Of a DNA stretch of 64,000 bases, positions 10,681 to 23,335 are shown piece after piece. Location of the stretch: positions 19,756,477 through 19,820,476 of the forward strand of contig OZ022242.1 in the NCBI GenBank assembly GCA_963978895.1, written 5' to 3'. The translations under genes were made by a program, and so were the position numbers. The stretch is from Erpobdella octoculata. Taxonomy: Eukaryota > Annelida > Clitellata > Hirudinida > Erpobdellidae. How positions within the stretch are numbered: position 1 is the first letter of the stretch; every line of letters begins with the position of its first letter. Under the pieces are notes generated by a model, which was not told where the DNA came from, searched no databases, and saw only the letters and a list, made by a program, of their open reading frames with translations.

Positions 10681-11806
10681 AGGGGAGACCGGGGCATGTT
10701 GAACCACGGGGTATGTTGAACCACGGGGTATGTTGAACCACGGGGTATGTTGAACCAGATGGGTAAATTTGCTTATTTATAGAATTTTTTTGTCAGAGTT
10801 TCATTGTTTGGACTAATAATATAAATAGAAGTAGTTGTGTTGATTTGTGATGTTTATGTATGTTAATTATAAAATAATAGCAATATAAGTGATTGTGCCG
10901 GTTTCGAGTAATTTTGAGTCGTTGACGTTATTGTTCTTTAAAACACAATTGCAAAGAAGGTGAGTAATTTTACGATACATATTTTTGTTGTGTTTTTATC
11001 CAGTAACACAGTACGTGTTTTCTTTCTCGCATCAGTAACATGTTAATCAGCCCGCAGTTAAAATACTAAGACCAATACGATTGGGGCATGTTGAACCATT
11101 TTGTTAGGGGCACGTTGAACCAACAATATTTTATCATAGTGATGATTTGACTTGTTATAATTGTTAGATATTTTATTAGATAAGTTTATTATAAAGTTTT
11201 ATCTTAGATTTTATATTAGATATTTTTTATTAGCTGTTTTGCATGGGTCATTGCTTGTTCTCACAATAACCATTCTAAAACACACAAGTTGTTAAAATAA
11301 TTATACGTAAGCAGCTTTAATGATTTAATCCATAGCGTTTCGTAACACAAGAACTATTAGTAATATTAAAACCGCTTCTTAATTATAACAATTACGCAAC
11401 GCTTGTAATAAATTAGATGAACTTAAAAACCTCAAATACAACAAAACCAAAAAATTGCGAAATCGAATTTTATTGGAGATATAAAGTAAAAAAGAAGATT
11501 GAAGAAAAATCAATTTGACTTAGATAACATTTGTACATTTGAAAATGTTTCACTAGAACAATAACTGCTTAGCAACAGCAGTTATAAAATATTGGTTCAG
11601 CGTGCACTGGTAAGTTAAACCACATGACGGCCTTGCTAATATTTTCTTCTAAGGTCAAGGAGAAATCTTAAAATTAAAAATAATTTTTGGTATACATAAT
11701 AAACATATTTGTTTATAATAATAACCTATTTTAAGATGTTTTACTGCAATAATAAATGTGTACTGAGTAAAGTTATAAAAATTGGTTCAACATGCCCCGG
11801 TCTCCT
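10681..11806. mobile_element. Terminal-inverted-repeat element, 'ggggcatgttgaacca' family
   Basis: The left end carries ggagaccggggcatgttgaa and the right end its reverse complement, giving TIRs of about 23 bp. Three tandem copies of cacggggtatgttgaac follow the left TIR, and further isolated copies of the motif lie near 11083, 11105 and 11594. No transposase ORF exists, so it is non-autonomous. The target duplication is unclear; acat/atat at the edges is ambiguous. Confidence 0.75.
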
Positions 11807-11828
11807 ATATGTTGCGTTACCAACTGTT

Positions 11829-12067
<239 letters not shown>

Positions 12068-13200
12068 GCATCAGGCCCGTAGGCAGGATTTAGTGAGTGG
12101 GGGGGCTATGAAAATTAGTAGGGGGGCTACTGACGAACGAAGGCACCGAAGAAGCCTGAGCGCGAGCACCGCAGGTGCGAAGCCCCTCGCGATAAGGAGA
12201 TTCGCCAAAGCATTTTGTAGCATTTGACAAAAAATGGCATCCAATTTTGGATATCTTATTATTTAATTTTAGATTTTCTAAGAGTTGCAATATGTTGCTC
12301 GTAATAACAAAAATTAACAATTTCCACAGGCAATTTTGTCAAATAACAGTATGCTTGTTGTTATCTACAATCTTGATTTTTGATGCGTGCATGGCACACC
12401 ACTGGGATGACAGCACTGAATCAAATTGTCCAAATTTAATTATTGATTAAGACAACCGTTATAGTCCACAATACAATAACTTACTTATTTTATTTTTGAT
12501 AAAAACTTGTACATCTGTATCAAATGCCAAGAAATCAATAAAATAAAATCGGATTTAAATATTTGTTTTGACAAAGATCAAACCACATTATAATAAAATG
12601 TACTATTTAGTTTACTTTCTTATTTTAAGTTACTAAACATCCATTCATGTGTTACCCATAAAACTTGTCATAATCTAAATAGAAGATTAGATTATATATC
12701 AAGTCTATCATTAAACTTACATTGTTGAAAAGATTGTGTGGTTTGACAGTAAGCTTTAAAATGTTTCTTTGAATTAATCAGTTCAGAATATTGGGGTTAA
12801 TAGTATTGCAGTGTCAGACTAGCACTAAAAAATACTAAATTATGAAAATAGTTTGAATTATTGAGAGTCATTCAAAAATCAAAAGCCAAAGTTTGTCAGC
12901 TAAGCTGAATTAGCTTCTTTCTCTGTTCTAAAACTGTAAGATTAAAGTTATCATAGTTATTAAAGTTATTGTAAGACTACGTCCATGCACTGATTATAAA
13001 ACTCATGACAATTTTCATGTGCAAAACATGAATGGATGTGTAGTAGCTTGAAATGAGAAACTAAACTAAAAAGTCCATTTCATTATAATATGGTTTGATC
13101 ATTGTCAAGACAATTATTTGAATCCGATTTTATTTTATTGCATTCTTGGTATTTGATAGGTATCCATACCAATTGCTTTACAGAGCAATTTTTCAAATGC
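12068..13200. other. Gene-free stretch with a possible transposon end
   Basis: The motif caggcccgtaggcagg at 12073 resembles a hAT-type end, followed by a G-rich block and 'gcgcgagcaccgcaggtgcg'. No matching inverted end or exon was found. The rest is featureless AT-rich DNA. Confidence 0.4.
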
Positions 13201-13239
13201 CAGAAGTACAAGTTTGCTTTTTCTCTCATGGGACATTGA

Positions 13240-13641
13240 TCATCTCTGTGGTTGTAGTACTCGTGTTAGACAATAAAATGAATTTTTACAAGTGGCAATC
13301 GAGATGCCGAGAGTCATTGCAGCTGAATAGTGCCAATTTAGAGTAGGAAATGCATCTTTATAGTCCAGAATAAAATCCATCATTTTCTGGAGACTGTAGC
13401 CTGGTTGAAATTTGTTTTTTAGAAACCTACATGTAATGAGAGCCTCGTCTGCAATATATTTTTTAACATCGTCATGCCTGTCTTGTTTTAGCAGTTGCGT
13501 CAACGGTTTAAGGTCGTTGAAATCTAAACACTTGTCTGATGTTGGTAAAAGGGCAGACACTGCACAAGTCAAACCTTTAGAATAACTTAAATAACTATCA
13601 ACAAAGCTCTCCATCAACACTCCTAATATACCATCCAACAT
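13240..13641 (-). pseudogene. hAT-type transposase C-terminal remnant (ZMYM1/DUF4371-like)
   Basis: A 133-residue open frame with features of the C-terminal half of DUF4371/ZMYM1-like hAT transposases: a CAVSALLPTS block, then FPTLNWHYSAAMTLGISIAT followed by SFYCLTRVLQPQR. This corresponds to the usual 'ATCE(R/N)SFSxLxRVLRP' dimerisation region; the usual glutamate after ATC is replaced by lysine. N-terminal finger and catalytic parts are absent, so this is a fragment. Confidence 0.7.
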
Positions 13642-13924
13642 GCTAAAATAAACAACACATTCAACACAAAGCTGATTCCACTCTGGTGAACACTATATTG
13701 CTCATTACAGAATCACGTAGCGTGCTAATCTGTACTTTTGCTCTTTTTTTGGTATGGGTTTTACCAATTATTCATTCTACAGGCATGCAAATTATTATTA
13801 TTAATTTTATATTTAAATTTACTTTTATTTATTTACTTTTATTTAAAATTTTAGTGGGGGGGGGCTTACATTTTTTTTCAAAATACTGAACCTGTTGTCA
13901 TCAGTCAAAGTTTTGTTGCAAGGT

Positions 13925-14810
13925 CGCTCGTGCAATGGGTCTCTTGCGATGGAACTGATCTCCACAGCTAAAGAGAGCCTTCTTGTCTTGCGGTTTGCTG
14001 CTGGGACGTAAATTCAGCATTTTCCAGGTGAGGGCAAAATTTTCCTAATAAACTAATAAATAAATAAATTATATAGCTTACTGACAGGGTTACCCGGTGT
14101 TGTCCGGGTTTTTTGTGCTTAGTTTTTTCTCGTTTTTGCCAATGAAACGTCAAAGAAATAACAGATTTTTTTTTTTAATTTGGCTGGAATTTGCATCATC
14201 ACTAGGTTAAGTAAAATTAAATAAATATATAGTAAACTCTAGGTAAAAAATTCAAATTTTGAAAATCAGGGAGAGGCAAATGCCCCCTCCCCGCCCCCCC
14301 CCTATTTACGTCCCTGGTTTGCTGGGGTCCTTGATCAAATGGCAGATGCTGCTGGCTTTCTATCATATGATGATGACCATGTAGTTTCAGTAAAGCACAA
14401 ACGAGTTCAGAGCACTTGGCTGACTGGCTCTGTAGTCACCTCCACTTTGGGTCATTACCATATTATTGGTTCTAAAGTTACTTCACACAAGCTCATGAGG
14501 CGCGCTTTCTACAACATCATAGATTCTTCTATTTTGAAATAAACCACCGATTTGGCAAGTTCAACTTGGCTTTGTTTCAAGCTATAGAATCGCTCGTTCC
14601 ATCATCTCAGAATTTTCTTGTTGAGAAGTGCTTGGAACCATTCAGCCAGCTCCTTTGCCTCGACCAAGATGCCCTCGCTGGCGAATTGCCTATTGCAATG
14701 TGACTGTGCCGTAACAAATTCCAGCCAAATTCGTCGTTGGAAGATGCAACATATACAATGCTGCAGTACCGGACCTTGCAAATGGACATTATGACCCATG
14801 TGATGTGTTT
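13925..14810 (+). pseudogene. Second decayed hAT-type transposase fragment, split by a hAT element
   Basis: The coding-like frame ending in ESLLVLRFAG is interrupted at 14001 and resumes after 14324. It continues through FYNIID, then after a frame break RFGKFNLALFQAIESLVPSS and LCRNKFQP. These blocks match those of the remnant at 13240-13641 (CAVSALLPTS, NKFQPGYSLQ) but on the opposite strand. In-frame stops and frame changes show it is dead. Confidence 0.55.
14001..14316. mobile_element. hAT-like element, short copy of the 4711-5990 family
   Basis: The ends are ctgggacgtaaatt and aatttacgtccctg-type (TATTTACGTCCCTG), flanked by perfect 8-bp duplications gtttgctg (13993-14000 and 14317-14324). 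Sequence next to both ends matches the 1280-bp copy in reverse orientation, so this is an internally deleted derivative. It interrupts the transposase remnant at 13925-14810. Confidence 0.88.
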
Positions 14811-15169
14811 TTTATAAAGTTTTTCCGTGTAAATTATAACTGTTTTTAAATGTTGTGTTATTGTTTTATTTACATGCTTTGGGAAGTTTTCATGTTGATT
14901 CAGAATATTTTCAAATTCAATTAAATATGTTAGAACAAGATTCAATTTTCAATCACTAAACCGGTTTTTTTGCGTGAAGCACATTTTAAGGGTCAAATCA
15001 CTGGAATGTCTAATAACTTATGTGAACAGAAAATTTATACAGTGCCCCCTCAAAAAGTTCTTGGGCCCCCACTTCCAAATTCCTGGAAAATAAAGTAGAA
15101 AAAGCTGTGCCTATACGGAACAATGGACAAAATAGCTGTGTCTATACGGCGTATGGGACCGTATAACGC
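14811..15169. other. No feature recognised
   Basis: AT-rich sequence with no exon, RNA or repeat that could be supported. Confidence 0.5.
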
Positions 15170-15377
15170 CAGAGGCGTAGCGAGGGAGGGACAATTGTCC
15201 CAGGGTAAGGGCTGGAGGGGGCGCATTTTCAGTAAGCAAAAAAAAGACTATTATTATTTTGCTGTATCTAGCAATTTCTATGGCTCGGACTACCACCAAC
15301 CGATCATCAGGTTTTTTTGGAAGCAAAGAGCAAAAGAGGTTATGTAGAAGGCACAGAAGACCCTAGCTACACCTCTG
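15170..15377. mobile_element. Short hAT-like MITE
   Basis: The left end cagaggcgtagcgagggag and right end ccctagctacacctctg form imperfect inverted repeats of ~17 bp. Flanks ataacgc and aaaacgc agree at six of seven positions, an imperfect target duplication. No coding sequence. Confidence 0.55.
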
Positions 15378-15454
15378 AAAACGCCATCAGCACCACAATG
15401 TTTTACTGAATTGCAAACGCCGATTTTTTTAGAAGAGGTCAATCAGTTGAATTT

Positions 15455-15760
15455 GTATAGCGCTCGGCACGAACTTTTAAAATAAATAAGTCTTAAGCCC
15501 CCGACGGAAAACTGTGAGAGAACTAGGAAGAGAGTTCCAGAGACATGGACCAGAGTAGGAAAAAGAGCGTTTAGCAAAAGAATGCTTAACAGAAAAGATA
15601 TGAAAGTGGTTAGGAGAGGAACATCGAAAACCAGACTTAGGATGGATTTTTATTAAGTTAGTTAGGTAGAGTGGAGAAAAACAATTTTTAATTTTAAACA
15701 GTAGTAAGCAAATTTTAAACATCACCCTATATTTAAGATGTAGCCAGTGAAGAACAAGAG
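15455..15760 (-). pseudogene. 5'-truncated L2/CR1-like LINE fragment
   Basis: The minus strand encodes the typical LINE C-terminal block: RCSSPNHFHIFSVKHSFAKR, then SYSGPCLWNSLPSS and FRRGLKTYLF. It ends in a stop and then a 3' end containing AGCGCTATACAAATTCAA, like the tail of L2-type elements. Only the last ~85 codons remain. Confidence 0.75.
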
Positions 15761-17515
15761 ATGGAGAGATATGAGAAAAGAAAGAGATTGCGTTATTTAT
15801 ATTTAGTGTTTCTTAAACAAATGTGAAACTTTTAAAAGTTTCGATGCACATTATTTGAGTTGATTATGTAGAACAAGTTTTATTCTATCGCGTATAGTTT
15901 TCTTGTATAGGTAATTAAGATGAATACGAGTGTGAAAAAGGTGGCTATTTATATAGCTCTCCCTATTAAGCGGCAGCTAAACGTCGATCTTAGTTCTTAT
16001 TACGTATACTTCCTTATCAATGTTTTATTCAAGACAACATTATTTTGTCTTGAATGAATTAAGAATCGGATTAGAAATACTCCACGATAGGTAAATAGTA
16101 GCAGTAGACGTCTAGAAAAATTTCACAAAAACTTTCATGATGGTTGGAGAAAACAAAACTAAATTTAAGAACAACGAAAACAGCGCATGGATTATTCATT
16201 CAATAACAAGTCTTAAACACGTCTTGAACTCCGACTTTGCCTTTAAAGCTTCATGTTCACAAAATTCGTCTTAGGTAAAATAAGTAATTTTTGTCAATAA
16301 CAATTTTGAAGAAATTAATTCTACTGTAAGAGATTTTTACTGAATACAGCTTCCATTTTACGAATAAATTTGGTTCATTTTTAGACATTAATCAGCTTTC
16401 ATCCTTAAACTTTGGGTTAAAACTGAGGTGGGTGACTCGCTTAGATCTGTTTGTTCGGGAACGTTAACTAGTTCATTTTTTTGTGTCGTTATATTTGTTG
16501 AGATATATTTTATTTAGACGAAGCTGTCGAAAGACTTTTTGAAATAACGGCAACTTAAGACTTGAGAACAAAAGGCTCTCGATACATCGATAAAAGTTTT
16601 GATTTTTGTTATCGGTGTTACGACTTATGCTTTGTCATAGATGACATAGATTAAATTATTTTTAAAGACCAAGGGTGTCATATCCGTTCTCTCTGCTTTA
16701 GAATCTTTATTCGGTTGGTTCTTCGACTTCGCTTTTTTACTATAAATAAAGTTGTTTGTTAAACAGTTGAGGTAATGATATATTCATATTGCGATATACG
16801 ATATAAGAAAGATAATTAAACGTTTTTGGCCGGCTTCATGAGCTCGCGTTCCATCTTCGTTGTCTAGTTTCTTAGACACAAATAGACAAATAGAACTGAA
16901 GCTTTAAATAAACTTAAAAGCGCACTGTCAATAACGATAATGGCTATTGACAGTGTCGCGATATCGCTTGCAGAACAACTTTAAAAATTGGAAATTGTTG
17001 TTGAAACATCGTTAAGAAAATCTTTCGGTTATATCCCAGTAAGTACAGCGTCCTGGGTCTATTTTAATGTGAATTAACCGGTATTTTAACGTAAATTTCA
17101 TTAAGAACTAAATAGAAAACTAATTTGAACAGAAATACATTTAAAAAAGAATTAATAATAGCCTTTTAGCAACATTTAAGATCACTCCACTTAGGGATTG
17201 AATTATTTTTTGCTATTTCTATAAAACTCATGTAAAATATTTGACTATTAAATGTAGTATTAAACTAAAAAAGTAAAACATTTGAAAAAGTTTTGTGATG
17301 AAGAAATGCTATTTATTGCTATTTTGAGAGGATAACTGTTGAAGCTAAGCAACAACATGTGGAGTAACACACTGGTATTTATGAACAAGAAGAAAACTTG
17401 AATAATGTTTTCAAACGAAAAAGAAATTGATTGAAATATAAAATTATTTAACTTTTTTGTAATTATTTTAAATAAAAAGTTTTAATTACATAAGAAGTAA
17501 TTGGTGGTTTGTATG
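15761..17515. other. No feature recognised
   Basis: AT-rich DNA without supportable exons, RNA genes or transposon ends. Confidence 0.5.
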
Positions 17516-17523
17516 ATTACGGT

Positions 17524-18180
17524 CAGCGATGCTTTCCCAAAATTTTACCAGGGGGTTTGTATTTGCAGTAAATATTTAAAAAAAAATTTAAATATTATTC
17601 CCTTTAAAATATTATTTGGTATAGTAGCACACTAACTGATGAATATTAAACTATCAGGAAAAATCAATTTATTGTTCATATTCACTTTTATTTTGTTTCC
17701 TAATTGAAAAAAAAAAAACAAAATTATTTACATAAACTAGAATTCTGAAATTTCATATACTCATGCATATTATTATTAAGTAATTAAATCATTAAAAATA
17801 TTTTCTAATAGCTACTTGATTTTGACTATATTCTTTTGAGTTGGATTTTTTAACCCCTGGTATCATCTGCCGAGTTATGGCTCCTCAGCCAACTTGTTAC
17901 ATTGGGAATTGCATTCCAAGTGTTCAATGGGCGACCAATTAAGAGAAAGCATAGGCAGATAAGGCGGGAAGCAAATTTCTCCCAACTTTCGGGCGTCCAT
18001 AATTTTCGGACAATCAGGGATATGAGATAAAATCAAGAGCAAAGTTTTGGTAATAGTGACTAGCCCACACAACCGACAATAAAATTAATTGAAAGCATTT
18101 TTTTTTATTAACAGGGGGCTTGCACGAACCATAGCATTCACATCAGGGGGTTTGCACGAACCCCCAGGAAAGCACTACTG
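17524..18180. mobile_element. hAT-like non-autonomous element
   Basis: Inverted ends cagcgatgctttcc and ggaaagcactactg (12 of 14 matching), with 'cagggggtttg' motifs near both ends. Perfect 8-bp duplications attacggt flank it (17516-17523 and 18181-18188). The 657-bp interior has no recognised transposase. Confidence 0.82.
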
Positions 18181-18188
18181 ATTACGGT

Positions 18189-19728
18189 TGTTTAAAGCTA
18201 AAAGGTGCTCTATCAAAAAGCGTGAAAATGTTTTAGCGTAAAGCAATAGAACAAAACGAACAAACAAATTAATTGTAGGGGTTACTGAATAGTTTAACAT
18301 TTAAAGTTTGTATTAAGAATTGGTAAAGGTGGAGAATAGCATAATAAATTATTTCAGGTGTTTTTAATAATATTTTTGTTATAAAATTTATATAATTAAC
18401 AAATAAATAAATTAACAATAGACTTATCTAATTAATTTTTTTTTAATTCTATTTAAAAAAGAAGTTAACAACAGAAAACCATCAGGTAGTAACTAAAAAA
18501 CTCATAAACAAAAAGCTAACTAAAGGTAAAGTGGAATGAAAAGAAATTTAAAATAAAAATTATGCTTCTTCTGAAGAACTTCTATGAATTAGATCAACAA
18601 TCATTTTTTTCTGTAACAAATTTTATTTCAGACTGTGTGACTAATATTTTTTCTAGAGTACTGCAGGGGCCGGGCCTTGGTTTTCAGGGTTTTCAAACGG
18701 ATCGGGCTCAATGTCAAAGCGAGCTTAGCCGAGATTTTTGTGCATAGTATAGGAACTTTAGGCCTATAAAAACGGACTGGGTCGCAAAAGATCGGCATGT
18801 CCAGTACTGTCATTTTTTATCAGTTACTGTAAATTCATGCTTTTCTTGTGACTCTGTTTCACTTTTACCATGTTTTCAGTTAGGCATGTTTTTCAATTGC
18901 TCAAGCTAGTGATTCTTGGTGTTAACCCCAGCATCTCCTGATCGAAGTAGGAGACAATTGAATAGAGTTAAGCATAAATGAAAAAATGTATTCTTATCAG
19001 AGATAATTGTCCACTTTCCGCTCCGATTTCTCGTAGAAAACTATTTTTAAATTTAAAAAATTTAAGTGTATGCTAAATATAAACTATTTCATTTGATACA
19101 TTCTAAAACAAACTAATTTTATTTAATATTTATTTCACTAATAGTTTATTTTTACTTTTCATCGCACTCATATTTATAACTGTATCACTCCGAGTATTGG
19201 CAGCCAACTCCTAAGTATTTTTGTTCAAAATTAAATATTTAAGAGTTTTTCTGTCAAAATATTCTTTTTAATATGATTTATTATTGATCCATTGATGATT
19301 TTATTAACACAGTTATTTTCTGGTTTTGGTATCGAAATTGGCCCAGGATGCTATGCTAGGAGATTACCAATCTTGGTATACCAATAAGTCTTATTGTATA
19401 AGGTGGAATATTTTGCAATAATTGTGTATGGCCCCCTGTATCCCTCAATAGGGTGGTTGGCTTAGAGAAAGATCGCAACAGTAACGTGACTACTGCTTGT
19501 ATTTTATAAATATTCTGCCATGGAGGTAATGTTATGCAGCTACCTAATTGGTTGAAGGGAACATTTGGCCACTGATCAAATTTTAAATGTGTTTAGTTCC
19601 CACTGCTATTGACAGTGAGCGAATAGTTTTTGGCATGCATTGTTGTTAGCACCAGCCTTAAATAAAATATCTATCTCTTTACTATAATTTATTATGAATT
19701 GAATATAACAGGTTTTTTTATATTTCAG
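18189..19728. other. No gene recognised; presumed upstream region of the A20/AN1 gene
   Basis: No exon supported. A pyrimidine-rich tract ending ttatatttcag at ~19728 could be the splice acceptor of the 5' UTR exon leading to the ATG at 19880. Confidence 0.4.
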
Positions 19729-19879
19729 ACATTATATACAATTTTATGCTGAGTCAAGAAAGAAAAATTGACTGTTACAGTTAGAAACATCTAGAGAAAC
19801 TTGAAAACAAGAGGCCTTCACTGCCTGAAAACATATTTGAAAAATCTCATTCTATCAAAACAAACACTTTTTAAAAGAA

Positions 19880-21602
19880 ATGGAAGGCAATGAGAGTAAT
19901 CAGAGAATGCAGCCTCAGAACTCTGCCCCATGCAAGGCAGGTTGTGGTTTCTATGGCAGCAGTTCTTCTGATGGCTACTGTTCAGTTTGCTTCAAGGAGA
20001 AACTTGGGAGGCGTCTGCTTTTGACCGATGCTACAACCTCTCAATCTGTCCCTTCATCGTCTTTTTCTGGCGATGGCATTGCTGTCGATAGCAGAAAATC
20101 AGAGACTGATGGTGAGTGTTGATCGGGTGGTGGGGTAACACAGTGTGTGAAGTTTTGATATTTCAGTACTAAGCCTCTGATCAAGTTGTAGGAAGTAGTA
20201 GTTGTGGGTTTGTAGGAGGTAGTAGTTGTGGGTTTGTAGGAGGGGTTTGTAGGAAGTAGTAATTGTGGGTTTGTAGGAGGTGGTAGTTGTGGGTTTGTAG
20301 GAGGTGGTAGTTGTGGGTTTGTAGGAAGTAGTAATTGTGGGTTTGTAGGAGGTGGTAGTTGTGGGTTTGTAGGAGGTGGTAGTTGTGGGTTTGTAGGAGG
20401 TGGTAGTTGTGGGTTTGTAGGAGGTGGTAGTTGTGGGTTTGTAGGAGGTAGTAATTGTGGGTTTATAGGAGGTAGTAATTGTGGGTTTGTAGGAGGTGGT
20501 AGTTGTGGGTTTGATCGTTGAATGATTTTCAGGCTGTTATGTTTTAGAGATGCAGTGATAGTTAATGTGTAATGTTAATAATTATGTTACTAAATATGTA
20601 ATTATTTCTCTTGATGCTTTTCAAATATTTTGTTGTATAATTCAATTAATATTACGGGCTTAAAATGAATGTTGTCAATCATAGCTGAAGTATGCAGTAA
20701 CAACATGTCTGAAGAGCCAACAAAGAACGTTCTTGCGGACAACTCGCAGGCCTCTCTATCCGACAGCACCCCTTCCACAACTAACTCTGCTTCAAGTTCG
20801 TTGGCAAGGCCTTCAGAGCTTGTGGAAAAAATCCAGCCTGAAGATGCAGCAACAGACAGTGGAACTCATCTTGCCACATCTGATGCTTGTGAGAAATTTT
20901 AGAAAATACAATAATTATTATTTTGAAGTATTGAAAATGTCTGAAATTTGAAATATTATGTTGGTCAGGCTGGAAACGTTGATGAGAATTTTGATTTCTT
21001 GTACTTATTTTTATTTAATTAATTGATCAACAACCTTTAATTGTGTTTCTATTCAGCTGATGAACGATTGTCTAATCACGAGGAAGTGCCAGAAGCTGAC
21101 ATTAATGGAGCTGCAAAGAGGAAAAACCGATGTTTGGTCTGCAAGAAGAAAGTTGGACTTACAGGTGGGTGATCTTTTAGGGCTGGGAAGGAAGATTTTC
21201 TGCTCTTATTTATCAGTGTATTTTATTATTAATCCTTTAATTTAAAGTAGTTTACCTGTTGATTTATTGTTTTTAGATGTTGATTTATTTACTCTACCTC
21301 CTCAGATTTTTTAGGGATAATTTGTTTATGCAAATCTGATAAGTTTACTGTCAGTTTATTATGATTTGTTGAATCATTTGTTTATGTAATTTTTCATTAG
21401 TTCACCTAATATCACTATCTGTAATCATTTCACTTGTTGCTAATCCATGCCAGGTTTTGGATGTCGTTGCGGTGGACTGTTCTGCAGCATGCACAGGTAC
21501 TCTGACACACACGACTGTCGTTTCGATTACAAAGAGCAGGGGCAGCAGGAAATCAGAAAGAACAACCCCAAGGTCACCTTCCAGAAAGTCAGAAAGATAT
21601 GA
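19880..21602 (+). CDS. A20/AN1 zinc-finger protein (ZFAND5/6-like), complete
   Basis: Four exons with consensus splice sites and consistent phases: 19880-20111, 20685-20888, 21057-21164 and 21454-21602. They encode 230 residues, close to the usual 208-213 of ZFAND5/6. The N-terminal A20 finger has C18-x3-C22-x11-C34-x2-C37. A Ser/Thr-rich linker follows. The C-terminal AN1 finger (residues ~171-203) shows C-x2-C-x10-C-x-C-x4-C-x2-H-x5-H-x-C, within GFGCRCGGLFCSMHRYSDTH. Family members bind ubiquitin through A20 and link ubiquitylated proteins to the proteasome or to stress and NF-kB signalling; that role is inferred by family. The start ATG begins the conserved N-terminus. Intron 1 carries a large minisatellite. 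ZFAND5 and ZFAND6 cannot be told apart here. Confidence 0.93.
20186..20515. repeat. G-rich minisatellite in intron 1 of the A20/AN1 gene
   Basis: About a dozen copies of a 24-bp unit (ggtagttgtgggtttgtagg...), with variants agtagtaatt. The unit is strongly strand-asymmetric, G/T-rich on the sense strand. It lies between exons 1 and 2, where the pre-mRNA would contain GU-rich repeats. Confidence 0.9.
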
Positions 21603-23199
21603 CCTCGACCTTGTACTTCCATGATCTGGACGCAAACCCTTTTCTCTCCTTGCTCTCTCATTTTCTGTATTTTTTATCTCTATCTTTCTGTTATTTTGTT
21701 GCTCACTGAGGTCATGGCTTTTAATGGAACATTGCGAGTGGATTATTTTTTTTCTGATTGATTTAACTTTTTCTCATCAATCACTTAAGGCTGCCCCGCT
21801 CTTGTCCAAGTGATTGGAAGCAACTGGTTCTCTGCATTTTTTGTTTTATCAAACCCATTTTTCACTCGCGTGACATTTAACAAGCTGGAGAGTCCACCTT
21901 TTGCTTCTGCGTGGTTAGCATTTGGCATGGTTGAGATGTTTCATTAATAAGAAAAATTAGTTTTATGCTATTTTATTAGGACTACCATTTAGTTTTTATC
22001 CTATATTATTGCCACCCTCGCTCTGATTTTAATGGACACGTACGATTTGATCGTTTCACCATACTGACAACTGGAGAATCCACGTCTTTGATTTTTTTCT
22101 GGTTTTTCTTTCGTGTTGATTTTTTTGACCACACGTATTTAATGTTTGTTCGAAAAGTAAAGGAAAAGTAACTTCACGTTTTTATGCTCTGCATCTATTA
22201 TTATTATTATTATCTTTTGTTTTGTATAAAATGTAGAAAGTTGGTGATGTTGACGAGAATGATGATGATGATTTTATTGTTGGATACTCTGGTGGTGATT
22301 ACGATCATTTATTATTGGAAAATGCTGATTAATATGAAAGAAAGTAAGAAGTGTTATTTTAGGCTTGGCTCTTTCTGTATACTTTTATATTTGAGTAGTA
22401 TTAATATTACTTATTTATTTAATAAATAAGTAATATTTCCACATTTTGGAGTAGTTTCTATGACAACTTAGATATTTACAGAATGGATTCGCGAAAGGTT
22501 TGTAAAATTTATAAAAGACCAGATACCCTCGGGAAGACTAAAAGTGTCCGCTTCTCATCTCTGTCTGTTCCTCGGTGATGCCCAATAAGGGCGAGGCCAT
22601 GCAGCGGCGTCACCAGGGGGTACGGACCGCACTGGGTGAAACCATTATGTGGTGAGACACCAAATTGCAAAATACTACTTATAATTCTATGTCCTTACTT
22701 TTTATACGTTGTTTTTTGAGAAAAATGTATTATTTTACCCTTTCTTGTCATCCAATTTTTGCACGAAGAAAAGCTGACTAGCGTTTGTCCCCTCTTCCAT
22801 TTTTTCGACTATTTTCAATGAGAGGGCGTTATTTAATACTCTGTCCTGGGACGCTAAACAACATCGCTACGCTTCTGTTCTGTGTGGTCCTGTTAGTTAT
22901 TTGGCACTACTGAACTGAGAAAAGGTCCAAAGTAGTCCTTGGAGCCACTTGACTCTTATCAACCAGTTTGGAGGCTTAGCGACTGACTTAGCGGATTGAA
23001 CTGCTAAGGCAGTATTTAAAGGCTGACTGAATCGCTAGAGATTAATGACTGAGTTAGCGACTTTACCGGTTGCAAGTCATCATATTGTAATTTAAGCTAT
23101 ACAAGCGATAGAAACCCGTGTTGGAGTGGAATTTTTTGCTTGAATGCATTTAGGATTAAAATCTATAAAAAAATTTCTGTATTGATATCACCTATGCAT
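21603..23199. other. 3' flank/UTR of the A20/AN1 gene and gene-free DNA
   Basis: Probable 3' UTR follows the stop at 21600-21602. An aataaataagtaa sequence near 22421 is a possible poly(A) signal but is not proven. A 'gcagcggcgtcaccaggggg' motif at 22603 resembles a hAT end, but no partner end was found. Confidence 0.4.
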
Positions 23200-23203
23200 T
23201 AGA

Positions 23204-23335
23204 GATGGGAATCGATCCCTAATTTAAGAGTTCGGTTCGGCAGTGGCTATAGTTCGGTTCGCTAGTGGTTACAGTTCGGGTTCGGTAGTTCTTACAGTTC
23301 GAGTTCGGTAGTTATTAAAGTTTGGACAAATTAGA
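23204..23335 (+). repeat. Repeat family R, uninterrupted copy
   Basis: Starts tagagatgggaatcgatccc and continues through ctaatttaagagttcgg and agtggctatagttcggttcg. It spans without a break the two insertion points used by the hAT-like element and the LINE in the copy at 4695-10560. Confidence 0.7.

Noticed and set aside
22184..22429. 81-codon open frame after the A20/AN1 gene
   Set aside because: Low-complexity Tyr/Met/Ile translation of an AT-rich 3' flank.
22595..22900. hAT-like element beginning gcagcggcgtcaccaggggg
   Set aside because: The left end looks typical, but no inverted partner or target duplication could be found.
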